Assembly (NCBI GenBank): GCA_002731275.1
Contig: PCBK01000052.1
Coordinates: forward strand, 124,001 to 188,000
Direction of reading: 5' to 3'
Source: Deltaproteobacteria bacterium
GTDB lineage: Bacteria > Myxococcota_C > UBA6777
DNA: 64,000 bases
The notes under the pieces are model-generated. The model saw only the letters and a program-made list of their open reading frames with translations, ran no database searches and had not been told where the DNA came from. Made by a program: the position numbers and the translations under genes. Below are positions 8,845 through 17,600 of this stretch, one piece after another (the first letter of the stretch is position 1; each line of letters starts with the position of its first letter).

Positions 8845-9213
8845 GTGAGAAAGCGTTTGTGTGTACTCTTCGTCGCCCTGTCCCTGCTTTGGCCTGTTGG
8901 CCACGTCTTTGCCGTCCGCAGCAAAGCCGGTCCTTGTGGCTCAAAACTGCCCTCTTGGGGAGTCCAAAATATCGGAAAAAACCGCTATCGTGTGAGCTAT
9001 AAGAGTATGCCCTCCCTCCTCAAGTTCTACAGAAAAGTTTACGGCTACCGCAATAACAAGGTGACATATCGCATCACCAAACTGTTCGCACTACGTCACG
9101 TCACGGCATACCACATCCGCAGCCTGCGCAAAAGTACCAGCTGGCAAGGTCTCAATCTCGTCAAATACAAACGCAAAGGCCAAATGCAAGTCTACGTCAT
9201 CTGTCGCAAGTAA
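8845..9213 (+). CDS. Small exported basic protein, unknown
   Basis: A 122-residue protein starting at GTG 8845, chosen because AAGGAGG (8831-8837) lies seven bases upstream. Residues 1-23 are a clean signal peptide (cleavage near VFA-V). The mature ~100 residues are basic, with many Tyr, Lys and Arg, and include two Cys (PCGSK near the start and VICRK at the end) that could form a disulfide bond. I do not recognise the family. It follows the GltG-like gene by 150 bases on the same strand and may be a periplasmic or secreted accessory of that locus. Confidence 0.65.
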   Translation: MRKRLCVLFVALSLLWPVGHVFAVRSKAGPCGSKLPSWGVQNIGKNRYRVSYKSMPSLLKFYRKVYGYRNNKVTYRITKLFALRHVTAYHIRSLRKSTSWQGLNLVKYKRKGQMQVYVICRK

Positions 9214-9341
9214 CGTTCATTTAGGGTGATGTTCTTAACAGACTTGACTTGTACGTAGATGATGAAGGATTGACATCCCTGTGTGCTGAGACCTGCACAA
9301 AACCCCCGGACTCCCCAGAACACCCCCAACGCAACAAAAAA

Positions 9342-10934
9342 CTACTGATCTCTTCGAAGTAATCGACGAATCGCAGCCCAAGGGATCGACTCAACCCCCT
9401 GTCTTGTTTTGATTTGAATCTTGTCACCATCGTCGGAGACCAGCGTACCACTCACATTGACTCTATAGATGGTCTGCACGATCAAACGCTCTCCCACCCT
9501 GAAGCCCCCTTCTTGTTTGGGTCCAAGGATCCAGCTCCACTTCGCGAGCTTTCGGCTAATTTTGACTTCCTTTAGCTCACTCGGTGCACGTCGCCCCGTC
9601 GCGACTGCTAATGTGAGGACAGGGTGATTCACCCCGACGACCTTTCCTTGCAGACGAAAACCATACTTTGTGTAGACGACAATCCAGTCCCCCACAGCGA
9701 CGTTCCACTTTTTGACTTTGGGAACAGGTCTCTTGCGAGGCTCGACCTTTTTCGGCTTGACGATCTGGATCGACATCGGATCATCACAAGTCCCAGGAGA
9801 AGCCGGAAATTGGAACGTATTGACAGCAGGAAGGTCACTCTGTGCATCCAGACCGATGCTCTTGAGCATCTTTGTTAGGACCTTCTTCTGCGCAGCCTCT
9901 GCCCCCTTGATGCGTCCTTTGGCTTTTGTGGCTTTCTTGCTGTCACGATCAACACTGTACCAAGTGACAACACCACTTTTATTGTTCTTGGAGGGTGCAA
10001 AACAACCGATCAACAGGCGTTCGACAGATTGACGGCGGAGTGTCCGCAGGTAAGACGTCATCTGATCGGTCAAAGGCTCTCCCACAGGTTTCTTTTCGAG
10101 TGTCTCACACAACGAACGGTAGAACGACGCTCTCGGGCTGCGTTGGTGGCTTGCAGTGACGGTTTTTTTTTGCCCCGCACGCAAAGTCAACTTGCGTCCC
10201 CAGTTGCGATAACCATCTTTGCTCATCGTGATCATGTATTTACCGGGTGGGAGCTTGATCGTCGTCTCACCGACACCAACACGATTTCCGTTGATGTACA
10301 CAACTCCTCCCCCCTTTCGGGCTTTCACTGTCAATGTCGCAGGCTTGTCCTTGGACATCTGGCAGCGAATGGCCTTGACGAGTTTTTTCTCCACAGCGCT
10401 CAATTGCGTCGGGAGACTCGCCGTGGGATAGACTTGTAGACCTCGTCGTACAAAACGAATCCCTCGCTTCTTTTGCCCCGCACGAAATTGTAAAATCCCC
10501 GAGAGTGTCAGAGTGTTCATCATCCCTTTGCGGTCGAGGTAGTACTTGTAGGCGAACTCGTAAAAACGACTGGCACGCAGTAATGTGCCGCCGGCCGATT
10601 CGGGGTCCGAAGAGAAGCTCTCAAGCCCCTCATCCCCGACTCGCTTTGCACGCTTCCTCCAACGTTTGGCGCTCAGTGCGTTGGAGCGAGAAAAGTAGAG
10701 ACCACGATCGATCAACTCCAATCCCTTCGCTTTGGCGCTCTTTTGTGCCATTTGTAAGAGGTTCCACGTCAGCTTCGCGCTGAGCTCTTGCGCTTCTTTC
10801 TTCTCATCCGGTGTGATCAGAAAGATCGCGACGCTCTTTTTGGCCAACACAACAGCAGGTGTGTACGTTTGCAGACAGAGATAGGTCGAGAGACCCAAAA
10901 AATACGAAAGACTTCGTATGTATGACGTGTGCAT
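9342..10934 (-). CDS. Exported PEGA-domain protein
   Basis: A 530-residue protein starting at ATG 10934, where GGAGG sits five bases upstream; in-frame codons upstream lack a ribosome binding site. The N-terminus (about 5-30) is hydrophobic, a signal peptide or anchor. A helical region (about 35-195) resembles TPR-type regions of similar proteins. A PEGA domain (about 198-261) contains GGVVYINGNRVGVGE and LPPGKYMITMSKDGY. The C-terminal third holds two small beta-rich segments with GDWIVVYTKYGFRLQGKVVG and GERLIVQTIYRVNVSGTLVS, resembling SH3/KOW-like barrels. PEGA domains are small beta folds in surface and signalling proteins. Exact role unknown; it is the last gene of the long minus-strand envelope run. 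Confidence 0.7.
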   Translation of the reverse strand: MHTSYIRSLSYFLGLSTYLCLQTYTPAVVLAKKSVAIFLITPDEKKEAQELSAKLTWNLLQMAQKSAKAKGLELIDRGLYFSRSNALSAKRWRKRAKRVGDEGLESFSSDPESAGGTLLRASRFYEFAYKYYLDRKGMMNTLTLSGILQFRAGQKKRGIRFVRRGLQVYPTASLPTQLSAVEKKLVKAIRCQMSKDKPATLTVKARKGGGVVYINGNRVGVGETTIKLPPGKYMITMSKDGYRNWGRKLTLRAGQKKTVTASHQRSPRASFYRSLCETLEKKPVGEPLTDQMTSYLRTLRRQSVERLLIGCFAPSKNNKSGVVTWYSVDRDSKKATKAKGRIKGAEAAQKKVLTKMLKSIGLDAQSDLPAVNTFQFPASPGTCDDPMSIQIVKPKKVEPRKRPVPKVKKWNVAVGDWIVVYTKYGFRLQGKVVGVNHPVLTLAVATGRRAPSELKEVKISRKLAKWSWILGPKQEGGFRVGERLIVQTIYRVNVSGTLVSDDGDKIQIKTRQGVESIPWAAIRRLLRRDQ

Positions 10935-11137
10935 CAAACCCTCCAGAGCAGCTTCTTTGCACAAATGACTCATGACGGTAAAGGACCACCCCACTTTATG
11001 GGTAATACCTCATATGATTGTGAACATATACGCAAAAAGAATCGCACAAAGACCGGTTGGATGCAAGAATATCGAATAGAAAGAGCCTGAGACAAGCTCC
11101 TTATCGTGAAGAGGACAGAGGAAGAGTGTGGAAAGTG

Positions 11138-12238
11138 TCAGAAGGGTTTTGTGGTGAGGAGATACAGTTTACGGTAGATCTGTCCCGAAGAACTGGAGCG
11201 ACCTTGTGAGGTGAAAGCCAACATCCAATTTCCGTCACGTGCGACAACGGAGAGTTCATTGTTGAGCTTTGTGCCAGTCTTAAAACGCTTGACGTTGCGA
11301 CTTTTGACATGGACAGCGCGGATCTCGTCACGGTTTCTGCTCTTCTTTTGTACGTAGAAGATGTGTTTCCCGTTGGGAGACCATGCGGGACCGTACTGAT
11401 CGCTCTTGATGACGTTTGTCGCGAGGATACGCACATTCCCAGAAAGATCGGAGACTGCGAGATCGTAGACCCCATCGGAGGTGACTGTAAAGAAGGCAAT
11501 ACGCTGTCCATCCGGTGACCACGATGGATTCAGTTCGAGAACGTTTTTCTTCCACTTGGTCAGACGTTTGGAGCGTTTTGTGAAGACGTTGTTGATCACG
11601 TAGATACGGTCTTCCTGATCCGTGTGGCGCACATACGCGAGGCGTTTATTGCTCGCAGGTGACCAGACAGGAAAGAACTCCGTACTGTCCGTGTACTTGG
11701 TCAAACGCTTCGCTTTCATGCGTTTGACATGGTAGGTGTACAGATCCCCTTTGCCAGAACGTGCAGAGGTGAATACAACGCGCTTACCGTTTGCGGACCA
11801 CGCAGGCTGACCATCATTTTTTGAACGGCTGTTGATCTTCAAGCGCCCTTCGTTGGATTGAAAGACGTTGTAAACAGAGCCAGAGCCGTTACTGGAAAAC
11901 AAAAACTTGTTTCCTTTAGGGGACCAAGCAAGCTCACGAGAGACCATACCACTTTTGCTGGAGAGTCCACCAAGTCGGAAGCCTTTGACTTTCAGGGAGC
12001 TGGGACGGACGACTTTGGTTTTACTCGTCTCGATGTCGAGAATACGCAGCTCGATCACGCGTTTGCGTGTATGACGGACTTCGTATGCGATGAATCTACC
12101 GTCTTTCGACCACTTTGGGTGCTGGCAGTGAGACTTCGAGAAGCGCTTAACCAATTTGACATTGACCGCATGTGCCTGAGTGGAGACGCCTCCCCATCCA
12201 ATGGCAGCAGCCAGGATCCCAAATAACACTTTCTTCAT
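11138..12238 (-). CDS. Periplasmic TolB-like WD40/PD40 beta-propeller protein
   Basis: A 366-residue protein starting at ATG 12238 (AAAGGAG ten bases upstream). Residues 1-24 form a signal peptide ending AHA-V. The rest contains six PD40-type blades with the typical WS(P)xGxxIAF core: WSKDGRFIAYE, WSPKGNKFLFSS, WSANGKRVVFTS, WSPASNKRLAYV, WSPDGQRIAFFT and WSPNGKHIFYV. The family includes TolB of the Tol-Pal system, but the N-terminal TolB domain is missing, so it is a generic periplasmic propeller rather than TolB. It probably binds another envelope protein. It lies between a TPR gene and a PEGA gene of the same run. Confidence 0.78.
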   Translation of the reverse strand: MKKVLFGILAAAIGWGGVSTQAHAVNVKLVKRFSKSHCQHPKWSKDGRFIAYEVRHTRKRVIELRILDIETSKTKVVRPSSLKVKGFRLGGLSSKSGMVSRELAWSPKGNKFLFSSNGSGSVYNVFQSNEGRLKINSRSKNDGQPAWSANGKRVVFTSARSGKGDLYTYHVKRMKAKRLTKYTDSTEFFPVWSPASNKRLAYVRHTDQEDRIYVINNVFTKRSKRLTKWKKNVLELNPSWSPDGQRIAFFTVTSDGVYDLAVSDLSGNVRILATNVIKSDQYGPAWSPNGKHIFYVQKKSRNRDEIRAVHVKSRNVKRFKTGTKLNNELSVVARDGNWMLAFTSQGRSSSSGQIYRKLYLLTTKPF

Positions 12239-12355
12239 GGACACAGACTCCTTTCGCGAATCTTTTTGCGGACCTAAAAGGTTCAAAGTAACTCTCTTCT
12301 TGATTATCGTGCAGAGCAGAGAAAATGTACTCTTATTTTTACAAACGGACAGTGC

Positions 12356-13288
12356 TTACTTCGCTCCAAACGAAACGTTACCGTTCACGTTGACAGTTAC
12401 GGGAGCAGTAGCGCTTGTGTAAAGGAGAAGGCCAGCGGCGACACCGCCACCAACCACAACAACACCACCGACGATCGCTCCAATTAAAACGGGAGAAACG
12501 CCACCGCCACCTGCTGTTTTGGGGATCTCACAACGTTGGCGTTTTTGAGACCAAACAGTCCCAGAGGGACACTCACAAGTGAGTTTTCCGTTGTTGAGTT
12601 TTTTGGGTTTTTGTCCACCAGGGCATTCACAGCTGGCTTTTTTCTTGAGCGCGACGCTGTAATCCGTTCCCGAAATAGAGACGCTACGCATGATCGCAGG
12701 TCCCAATGTCAGGCCATAGACAAGACACTGTGGCAGAGCGATTTCGACGTAGTATTCGCCCTTTGGCAAATAAAAAGGCTTACCATCGGCGAGGATCCCC
12801 TTTTTCTGCCAGCGACTGGAGAGAATACGGTACGTTCTCCTTTTCTGCGCATGACTGAAAGGGGTTTTGGTTCTGATCTTGATTTTGAGGGGACCGACCT
12901 CTTCGGGGTCGACTTCAGGGATGATACGAAGTTTCCCGAAGAGCACCTTAATCTGCGCAATGAGCTGGTCGGCTCTTTGAACGTGGCTTTTCTTTTTGGT
13001 GAGCTTTTTGCCTTTGGTCAGCGCTCTCATCGCCCGCGTGATATCACCAATGCGGTAATACGCGATGGCGAGATAGTAGTGGGCACCAAAGTGTTTTTGA
13101 CCGCGACTGGTTTTGGCGACAGCCTGATACAACTCGCGAATGGCGTCGATATACAGCCCCTTCCGGAGAAAGAGTTTACCTCGCCCGTACTTTTGTGAAA
13201 AGTCGACAGCCTGGGCCTGTAGTGGCGATAATATCGTGACACAACATAGACAAGCGACAAACAACCAAAGAGTTCTTTTTGACATCAT
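12356..13288 (-). CDS. TPR protein with Cys-rich segment and C-terminal membrane helix
   Basis: A 310-residue protein. Residues 1-27 are a signal peptide (cleavage near AQA-V). A TPR pair (about 30-95; LYIDAIRELYQAVAKTS, HYYLAIAYYRIGDITRAMRA) is followed by a beta-rich middle, a short Cys cluster with two CECP motifs (about 220-250), and a Gly/Val-rich membrane helix (about 265-290). Its ATG overlaps the stop codon of the ABC ATPase gene upstream (ATGA), so the two are translationally coupled. The CECP/CE spacing recalls EGF-like or keratin-associated-type motifs but is too short to assign. Function unknown. Confidence 0.7.
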   Translation of the reverse strand: MMSKRTLWLFVACLCCVTILSPLQAQAVDFSQKYGRGKLFLRKGLYIDAIRELYQAVAKTSRGQKHFGAHYYLAIAYYRIGDITRAMRALTKGKKLTKKKSHVQRADQLIAQIKVLFGKLRIIPEVDPEEVGPLKIKIRTKTPFSHAQKRRTYRILSSRWQKKGILADGKPFYLPKGEYYVEIALPQCLVYGLTLGPAIMRSVSISGTDYSVALKKKASCECPGGQKPKKLNNGKLTCECPSGTVWSQKRQRCEIPKTAGGGGVSPVLIGAIVGGVVVVGGGVAAGLLLYTSATAPVTVNVNGNVSFGAK

Positions 13289-14346
13289 GACCTCGCTTCC
13301 GAATCAAAGGCATGGCAAGCGACAAAGTGCCCATCATTAATCTCTTGTAGAGCAGGCAATTCATTCAAACATCGCTCGCGCTTAACACGTTCTCCAATCC
13401 ATGGACAACGGTTCGCATAGGGACACCCACTTCCTTGCACTTCGGCATGAGAGGGTAAATCTTCAAAGCCAATCCCACCGCTCCCATCTTGCTTGTTGAG
13501 GGTGACTTGGTGTGCAGCTTCCAAAAGTGTCGATGTGTAGGGGTGATGGATAGGCTCATCGAATGTCTCAACGGGCAACTCTTCAATGATTTTGCCCAAA
13601 TACATTACGAGGATGCGATCAGAGACATAACGAATGACATGTAGATCGTGTGAGATAAAGATGTAGGCCATCTCTGGCGTACGTGTCTCCATCATCAAGT
13701 CCACAATGCGCGCCTTAATAGACGCGTCCAACCCGGCAACAGGCTCATCTGCGACGATCACAGCAGGTTGCAGTAGCAAGAGCCTCGCGAGTCCGATACG
13801 CCGCCGCTCTCCCCCTGAAAGCTCTGTTGGGTAGGCTTTCCGTTTATGAGGGAGATTGATCATCTCGAGTACTTCTGTGATACGGCGCTCTTTCTCATCC
13901 CTTGAGAGAGAAAAGTTGACGTCCAGTGTTTCTTCGAGTGTATCGTGTACATCGAGTTTTGGATTGAGTGTTGAGTAGGGGTTTTGAAAGAGCATCTGAA
14001 AACGAGGGCGTAGTTTCCTCAACGACTCAGATGAAAGCGTCAGCAGATCTTGATCGTGTAAGGTGATCCCACCTGAAGTCGGAGGAATCAAACGACAAAG
14101 CACTTTCCCAAGGGTCGTCTTGCCACACCCCGATTCACCCATCAACCCGATCACCTCGCCCTCCCTAACAGAGAGATCGACGCGATCGACCGCACGAACC
14201 ACCTTTGGGGGCTCTCCAGAGAAACGAGCGAACCAGCTCTGTCGCAAGGCGTAATGCTTGCATACATCAGAGGCTTGCAGCACAACGCGCCCAAAAGGCG
14301 ACGCCTCTTGCTCTGATGGTGAAATGGTCTCTTTCTCGTTTGACAT
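13285..14346 (-). CDS. oppF: Oligopeptide ABC transporter ATP-binding protein (OppF/DppF type)
   Basis: A 353-residue ATPase with Walker A GESGCGKTT, Q-loop LFQNPYSTLNPK, signature LSGGERRR, Walker B VIVADEPVAGLD and H-loop ISHDL. The C-terminal oligopeptide/dipeptide domain carries the Cys motif CPYANRCPW with further Cys residues, as in the OppD/DppD family where such Cys can hold an iron-sulfur cluster. It energises peptide uptake through OppB/OppC together with OppD. It is separated from oppD by 253 bases holding a hairpin, yet is coupled by overlap to the downstream TPR gene. OppF versus DppF cannot be settled from sequence. Confidence 0.9.
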   Translation of the reverse strand: MSNEKETISPSEQEASPFGRVVLQASDVCKHYALRQSWFARFSGEPPKVVRAVDRVDLSVREGEVIGLMGESGCGKTTLGKVLCRLIPPTSGGITLHDQDLLTLSSESLRKLRPRFQMLFQNPYSTLNPKLDVHDTLEETLDVNFSLSRDEKERRITEVLEMINLPHKRKAYPTELSGGERRRIGLARLLLLQPAVIVADEPVAGLDASIKARIVDLMMETRTPEMAYIFISHDLHVIRYVSDRILVMYLGKIIEELPVETFDEPIHHPYTSTLLEAAHQVTLNKQDGSGGIGFEDLPSHAEVQGSGCPYANRCPWIGERVKRERCLNELPALQEINDGHFVACHAFDSEARS

Positions 14347-14561
14347 CCGTTACAGCTCCCTATCGATGGGAATGATTCGAGACTTCCGCAAAGTCTTTCG
14401 CAAGTTTGACGTCTTTCTACTCAAAAAACTTCAATGATGCGATCAAATATGGCGTCAGCTCTCCTCATTCGATTCATGCAACGCTCCAATTTTACCTTGT
14501 CCTGGCACACAAACAAAGCAAAATCATCACTTCGACTCTCACAAGTATGTCAGAGGACTTC

Positions 14562-14585
14562 TTGTTGGTGACTTGACACCAACAA
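14562..14585 (-). other. Hairpin after oppD
   Basis: TTGTTGGTG and CACCAACAA make a perfect 9-bp stem with a 6-base loop, 14 bases past the oppD stop in the direction of transcription. There is no T tract, so it may slow or partly terminate transcription, or protect the upstream message, and so lower oppF expression. The rest of the 253-base gap is A+T-rich and shows no gene. Confidence 0.5.
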
Positions 14586-14599
14586 TCACCGTGTATTGT

Positions 14600-15565
14600 C
14601 TACTCAGTGGATTTCTTCACCAAAGGTTTTCGTTCTCTTGGCTGTTCAAGCGCAAGACTACATTCGAGTAGATCTTGAGTGTGTTGCGCAAAGGTGTGCT
14701 CTGCTGAGAGTGTACCATCTTTGATCTCGACATTTTGCAGGGCACTTGCGGGAAATTGGTCGACCACTTTGCCCTTGTTCATCACGACGATTTTGTCGGT
14801 CAATCCAGTCACAAGTCCGATCTCATGTGTGATAAACACGAGCGCGCTGCCGTACTTTTCACGGGCCTCACGAAGCAAGTAGAGAACTTGCGCCTTCGTC
14901 GTCATATCCAACCCTGTTGTGGGTTCATCAGCGATAATGATCTTGGGACGCATCGCCAACGTAGACGCGATCATCACACGTTGACACATCCCACCACTGA
15001 GCTGGTGGGGATAGGAGCGCATGACACCTTCGGGGTTTTTGATATGTACCCGACGCAACCACTCGACTGCCTCTTCTTGCACCTTGGCCCGTGGCATGGA
15101 GGGGTCACGTAAGCGAATGGACTCGCGCAACGTCTGCCCAACCGACCATAAGGGATCCTGTGAAGCGATCGGGTTTTGGAAGATGATCCCGATACGACAG
15201 CCTGCGAGCTCTTGCGCTCTCTTGCGAAAGTGCGACTGCCACAGCTCAGGATCCCCCTTCACTTTGAGCTTACGCCCTTCTTGGACCTCGAAAACATCTC
15301 GAACACCTTGGAGCAAATTAACGTCGATCTCGTCATCATGGTAGTGGATCTTGCCATCGACAACACCAGGCTGACCAGAGATCAGGGCGAGCATAGAGAG
15401 GATCGTGAGAGTCTTTCCACTGCCGGATTCTCCGATGACTGCGACACCTTCTCCCTCTTTAATATCGAGAGAGACACCATCCACCGCATACACCCAGCGA
15501 CCGCGCGAACGAAAGTAGATGCGCAGATCTTCTATCGACAGGATTGGTTTTTTCTCTTCCACCAT
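14600..15565 (-). CDS. oppD: Oligopeptide ABC transporter ATP-binding protein (OppD/DppD type)
   Basis: A 321-residue ATPase with Walker A GESGSGKT, Q-loop IFQNPIASQDPLWSVG, signature LSGGMCQRV, Walker B IIIADEPTTGLD and H-loop ITHEI. It pairs with OppF to drive peptide import. An insertion after the Walker A region (about residues 75-115, LLQGVRDVFEVQEGRK) is longer than usual, and the C-terminal oligopeptide domain is short and lacks the Cys motif that OppF has. AAGGAAA precedes the ATG at 15565. Nine bases separate it from oppC, so it is certainly co-transcribed with the permeases. Confidence 0.9.
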   Translation of the reverse strand: MVEEKKPILSIEDLRIYFRSRGRWVYAVDGVSLDIKEGEGVAVIGESGSGKTLTILSMLALISGQPGVVDGKIHYHDDEIDVNLLQGVRDVFEVQEGRKLKVKGDPELWQSHFRKRAQELAGCRIGIIFQNPIASQDPLWSVGQTLRESIRLRDPSMPRAKVQEEAVEWLRRVHIKNPEGVMRSYPHQLSGGMCQRVMIASTLAMRPKIIIADEPTTGLDMTTKAQVLYLLREAREKYGSALVFITHEIGLVTGLTDKIVVMNKGKVVDQFPASALQNVEIKDGTLSAEHTFAQHTQDLLECSLALEQPRERKPLVKKSTE

Positions 15566-15574
15566 GATGTTTCC

Positions 15575-16459
15575 TTAGAGTGAAGGGCTCGTCGTCTCGT
15601 CTGCTTCTTGCTCGTCAAAATACATGCCCTGTCCTTCGCTCCAACGTTGGAGTCCTTCTGCGAGAAAGTAAAATCCCGCCATCGTGATCATGACCGTGAG
15701 GGTCACCACAATAGGACTCCAGTATTGAGAACGAAACAGACCACTTCTGTAGTCGTAAAGGAGCTTACCCCATGAGATCCCACGTTGAAGAACACCTCGA
15801 CCGAGATAATTTAAGCTGGTCTCAAGGATGATCAGGTATCCCCACAAAAACACGATCTGACGCAAGATCAGCGGTGAACAGTGCAGCCAAACGATATGAA
15901 AAAACAAGATCCGACGATCGCGTAAGCCGTGGGCTTCAGCGGCCATGACAAACTCTTCGGCTTTCAGTTGTGAGACCTTGCGACGGATCTCTTCGGCAAT
16001 ATGAGGGACGAATGAGATCCCAACGAGCGCCGCAATAAAGAAGATGTTGGGCCCAAACACAGTCGTGCACAAAATCACGAGGATCAGGTTGGGAAAGGAG
16101 TTGATCAAGGTGCTGATGTAACGGGAGATGTGGGAGAGCCATCCACCATAGTAGCCCGAGAAGGAGCCCATCAAGCCACCTCCCAAAAGGGCCACAAAGG
16201 TCGCGATCCAGCCAGGCAAAAAGAACGCTCCGGTGCCTTCAACGAGGAGCACCATCAAAGATTGACCTGTGTAATCCGTCCCCAACCAGTATTGCCAGGA
16301 GGGAAGCTGATGTGGCTTCACACCTTTCATCCTCGCAACGACCGGGTCATAAGACTGAAAGAGTCCCACAAGGGAACACAAAAACAGCCCCACAATGATC
16401 GCAATCCCAAACAGCAGTTGGGGGTTCTCTTCCCATAGAAGCTTGATTCTCTTCAGCAC
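15575..16459 (-). CDS. oppC: Oligopeptide ABC transporter permease (OppC/DppC type)
   Basis: A 294-residue inner-membrane permease with an N-terminal helix (about 13-35), a periplasmic loop containing HQLPSWQYWLGTDYTGQS (typical of OppC, which has GTDxxGRD), and five further membrane helices. The EAA-type loop that contacts the ATPases is visible as EEFVMAAEAHGLRDRRILFF. GTG 16459 is preceded by GAGG at seven bases. In the GTD motif, Gln-Ser replaces the usual Arg-Asp, a small departure from the family. It forms the pore with OppB. Confidence 0.88.
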   Translation of the reverse strand: MLKRIKLLWEENPQLLFGIAIIVGLFLCSLVGLFQSYDPVVARMKGVKPHQLPSWQYWLGTDYTGQSLMVLLVEGTGAFFLPGWIATFVALLGGGLMGSFSGYYGGWLSHISRYISTLINSFPNLILVILCTTVFGPNIFFIAALVGISFVPHIAEEIRRKVSQLKAEEFVMAAEAHGLRDRRILFFHIVWLHCSPLILRQIVFLWGYLIILETSLNYLGRGVLQRGISWGKLLYDYRSGLFRSQYWSPIVVTLTVMITMAGFYFLAEGLQRWSEGQGMYFDEQEADETTSPSL

Positions 16460-16511
16460 CGGCTTACCTCACTCTGGGCGGCAACACATCTCAGATATCT
16501 TCTGTTCGTTT

Positions 16512-17525
16512 TCATCTCTGACGAAGGCGTGGATCGATCAGCTGTAGCGCGATCTCGTTGAGCATTTGCAGAAAGCAGGCGAGAACCGTCGCAAACAACG
16601 CGATCGCGAGCACGACAGGCGTATCCCGAAACTCCATCCCCTGCCACAAAAGCCACCCGATCCCGTTAATATTCAAAACGGTCTCGATAATGACGACGGT
16701 CCCGAGCAACATGATCGCACGAGTCGTAAAAAACTGCGTCAATGGCAACAGCAAATTGTGCAGCAAGTGCAAACGAAAGGATGCCCCACGAGAACGGACA
16801 GCGCGCATAAAATCTTGCTTCTTCAACTGCTCAAGTTCTGCACGGAGTCCAGACGCCTGCTCGACGAGATTGCTGTTACCGATCGCCAGCAACAGCATCG
16901 CCACACCAAAATGGATCGCCCAATATATCCAGGATGCATCTGAATCAACTTGTTGTCCAAGTGGGATAAAATCGATGTCTTGCCAGGAGGACAACGTCTT
17001 TCGAGAGAGCCAACCGTGAGAGGCAAGCCAATGTGGGATACGACTGCTCGCCAGGATGGCCCAATATGCGAGAATATACAGTGGCGCGAAAGACAAAAAC
17101 AGCCAGGGATATTGTCCTCCCCTCGTCAGCCAACGCAGCCACTTTCTGATCGGACGCACCGCCAAAAAGAACGAGAACAAGATCGTCAAAAACGCCGCCC
17201 CCAAAACCAGACCACTGCTCAGACGGATCGCTGGCTTGAGCATATCTGCGACAGGTTTCCCTTGCCTCATTGCGATAGACTTGCCAAACTCAAAACGCGC
17301 AGCACGACCAAGCCATCGACCATACTGCTGCCAGAGAGGTAGATCCAATCCCCACTCTTGGCGCAAACGCTTCTCCGCTTCAGGTGTGCAGCGGCCATTG
17401 CAAATAGATTCAATGGCATCTCCAGGAGCGGCCCACAACAACGTGTACATCACAAATGTCGCGCCAAAGACCACCAACAAGTAAAAACCAACTGTTTTTA
17501 CGACAACACGGAACACATCACCCAT
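16512..17525 (-). CDS. oppB: Oligopeptide ABC transporter permease (OppB/DppB type)
   Basis: A 337-residue permease with an N-terminal membrane helix followed by the family motif YTLLWAAPGDAI, several more helices, and the coupling loop QDFMRAVRSRGASFRLHLLHN. The C-terminal part has the typical VVIIETVLNINGIGWLLWQ segment. Near residues 75-80 the protein has EFGKSIAMRQGKPV, as in OppB (FGxSxxxxxPV). It forms the channel with OppC. It starts about 75 bases after the substrate-binding protein gene, in the classical A-B-C-D-F order. Confidence 0.88.
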   Translation of the reverse strand: MGDVFRVVVKTVGFYLLVVFGATFVMYTLLWAAPGDAIESICNGRCTPEAEKRLRQEWGLDLPLWQQYGRWLGRAARFEFGKSIAMRQGKPVADMLKPAIRLSSGLVLGAAFLTILFSFFLAVRPIRKWLRWLTRGGQYPWLFLSFAPLYILAYWAILASSRIPHWLASHGWLSRKTLSSWQDIDFIPLGQQVDSDASWIYWAIHFGVAMLLLAIGNSNLVEQASGLRAELEQLKKQDFMRAVRSRGASFRLHLLHNLLLPLTQFFTTRAIMLLGTVVIIETVLNINGIGWLLWQGMEFRDTPVVLAIALFATVLACFLQMLNEIALQLIDPRLRQR

Positions 17526-17600
17526 GGGAGCGTCTACTCTTCTTCAAGAAATGTTTGGGGAAAGGGGTGCCAGCGCAAACTGGCAGACACAATAAAAGGC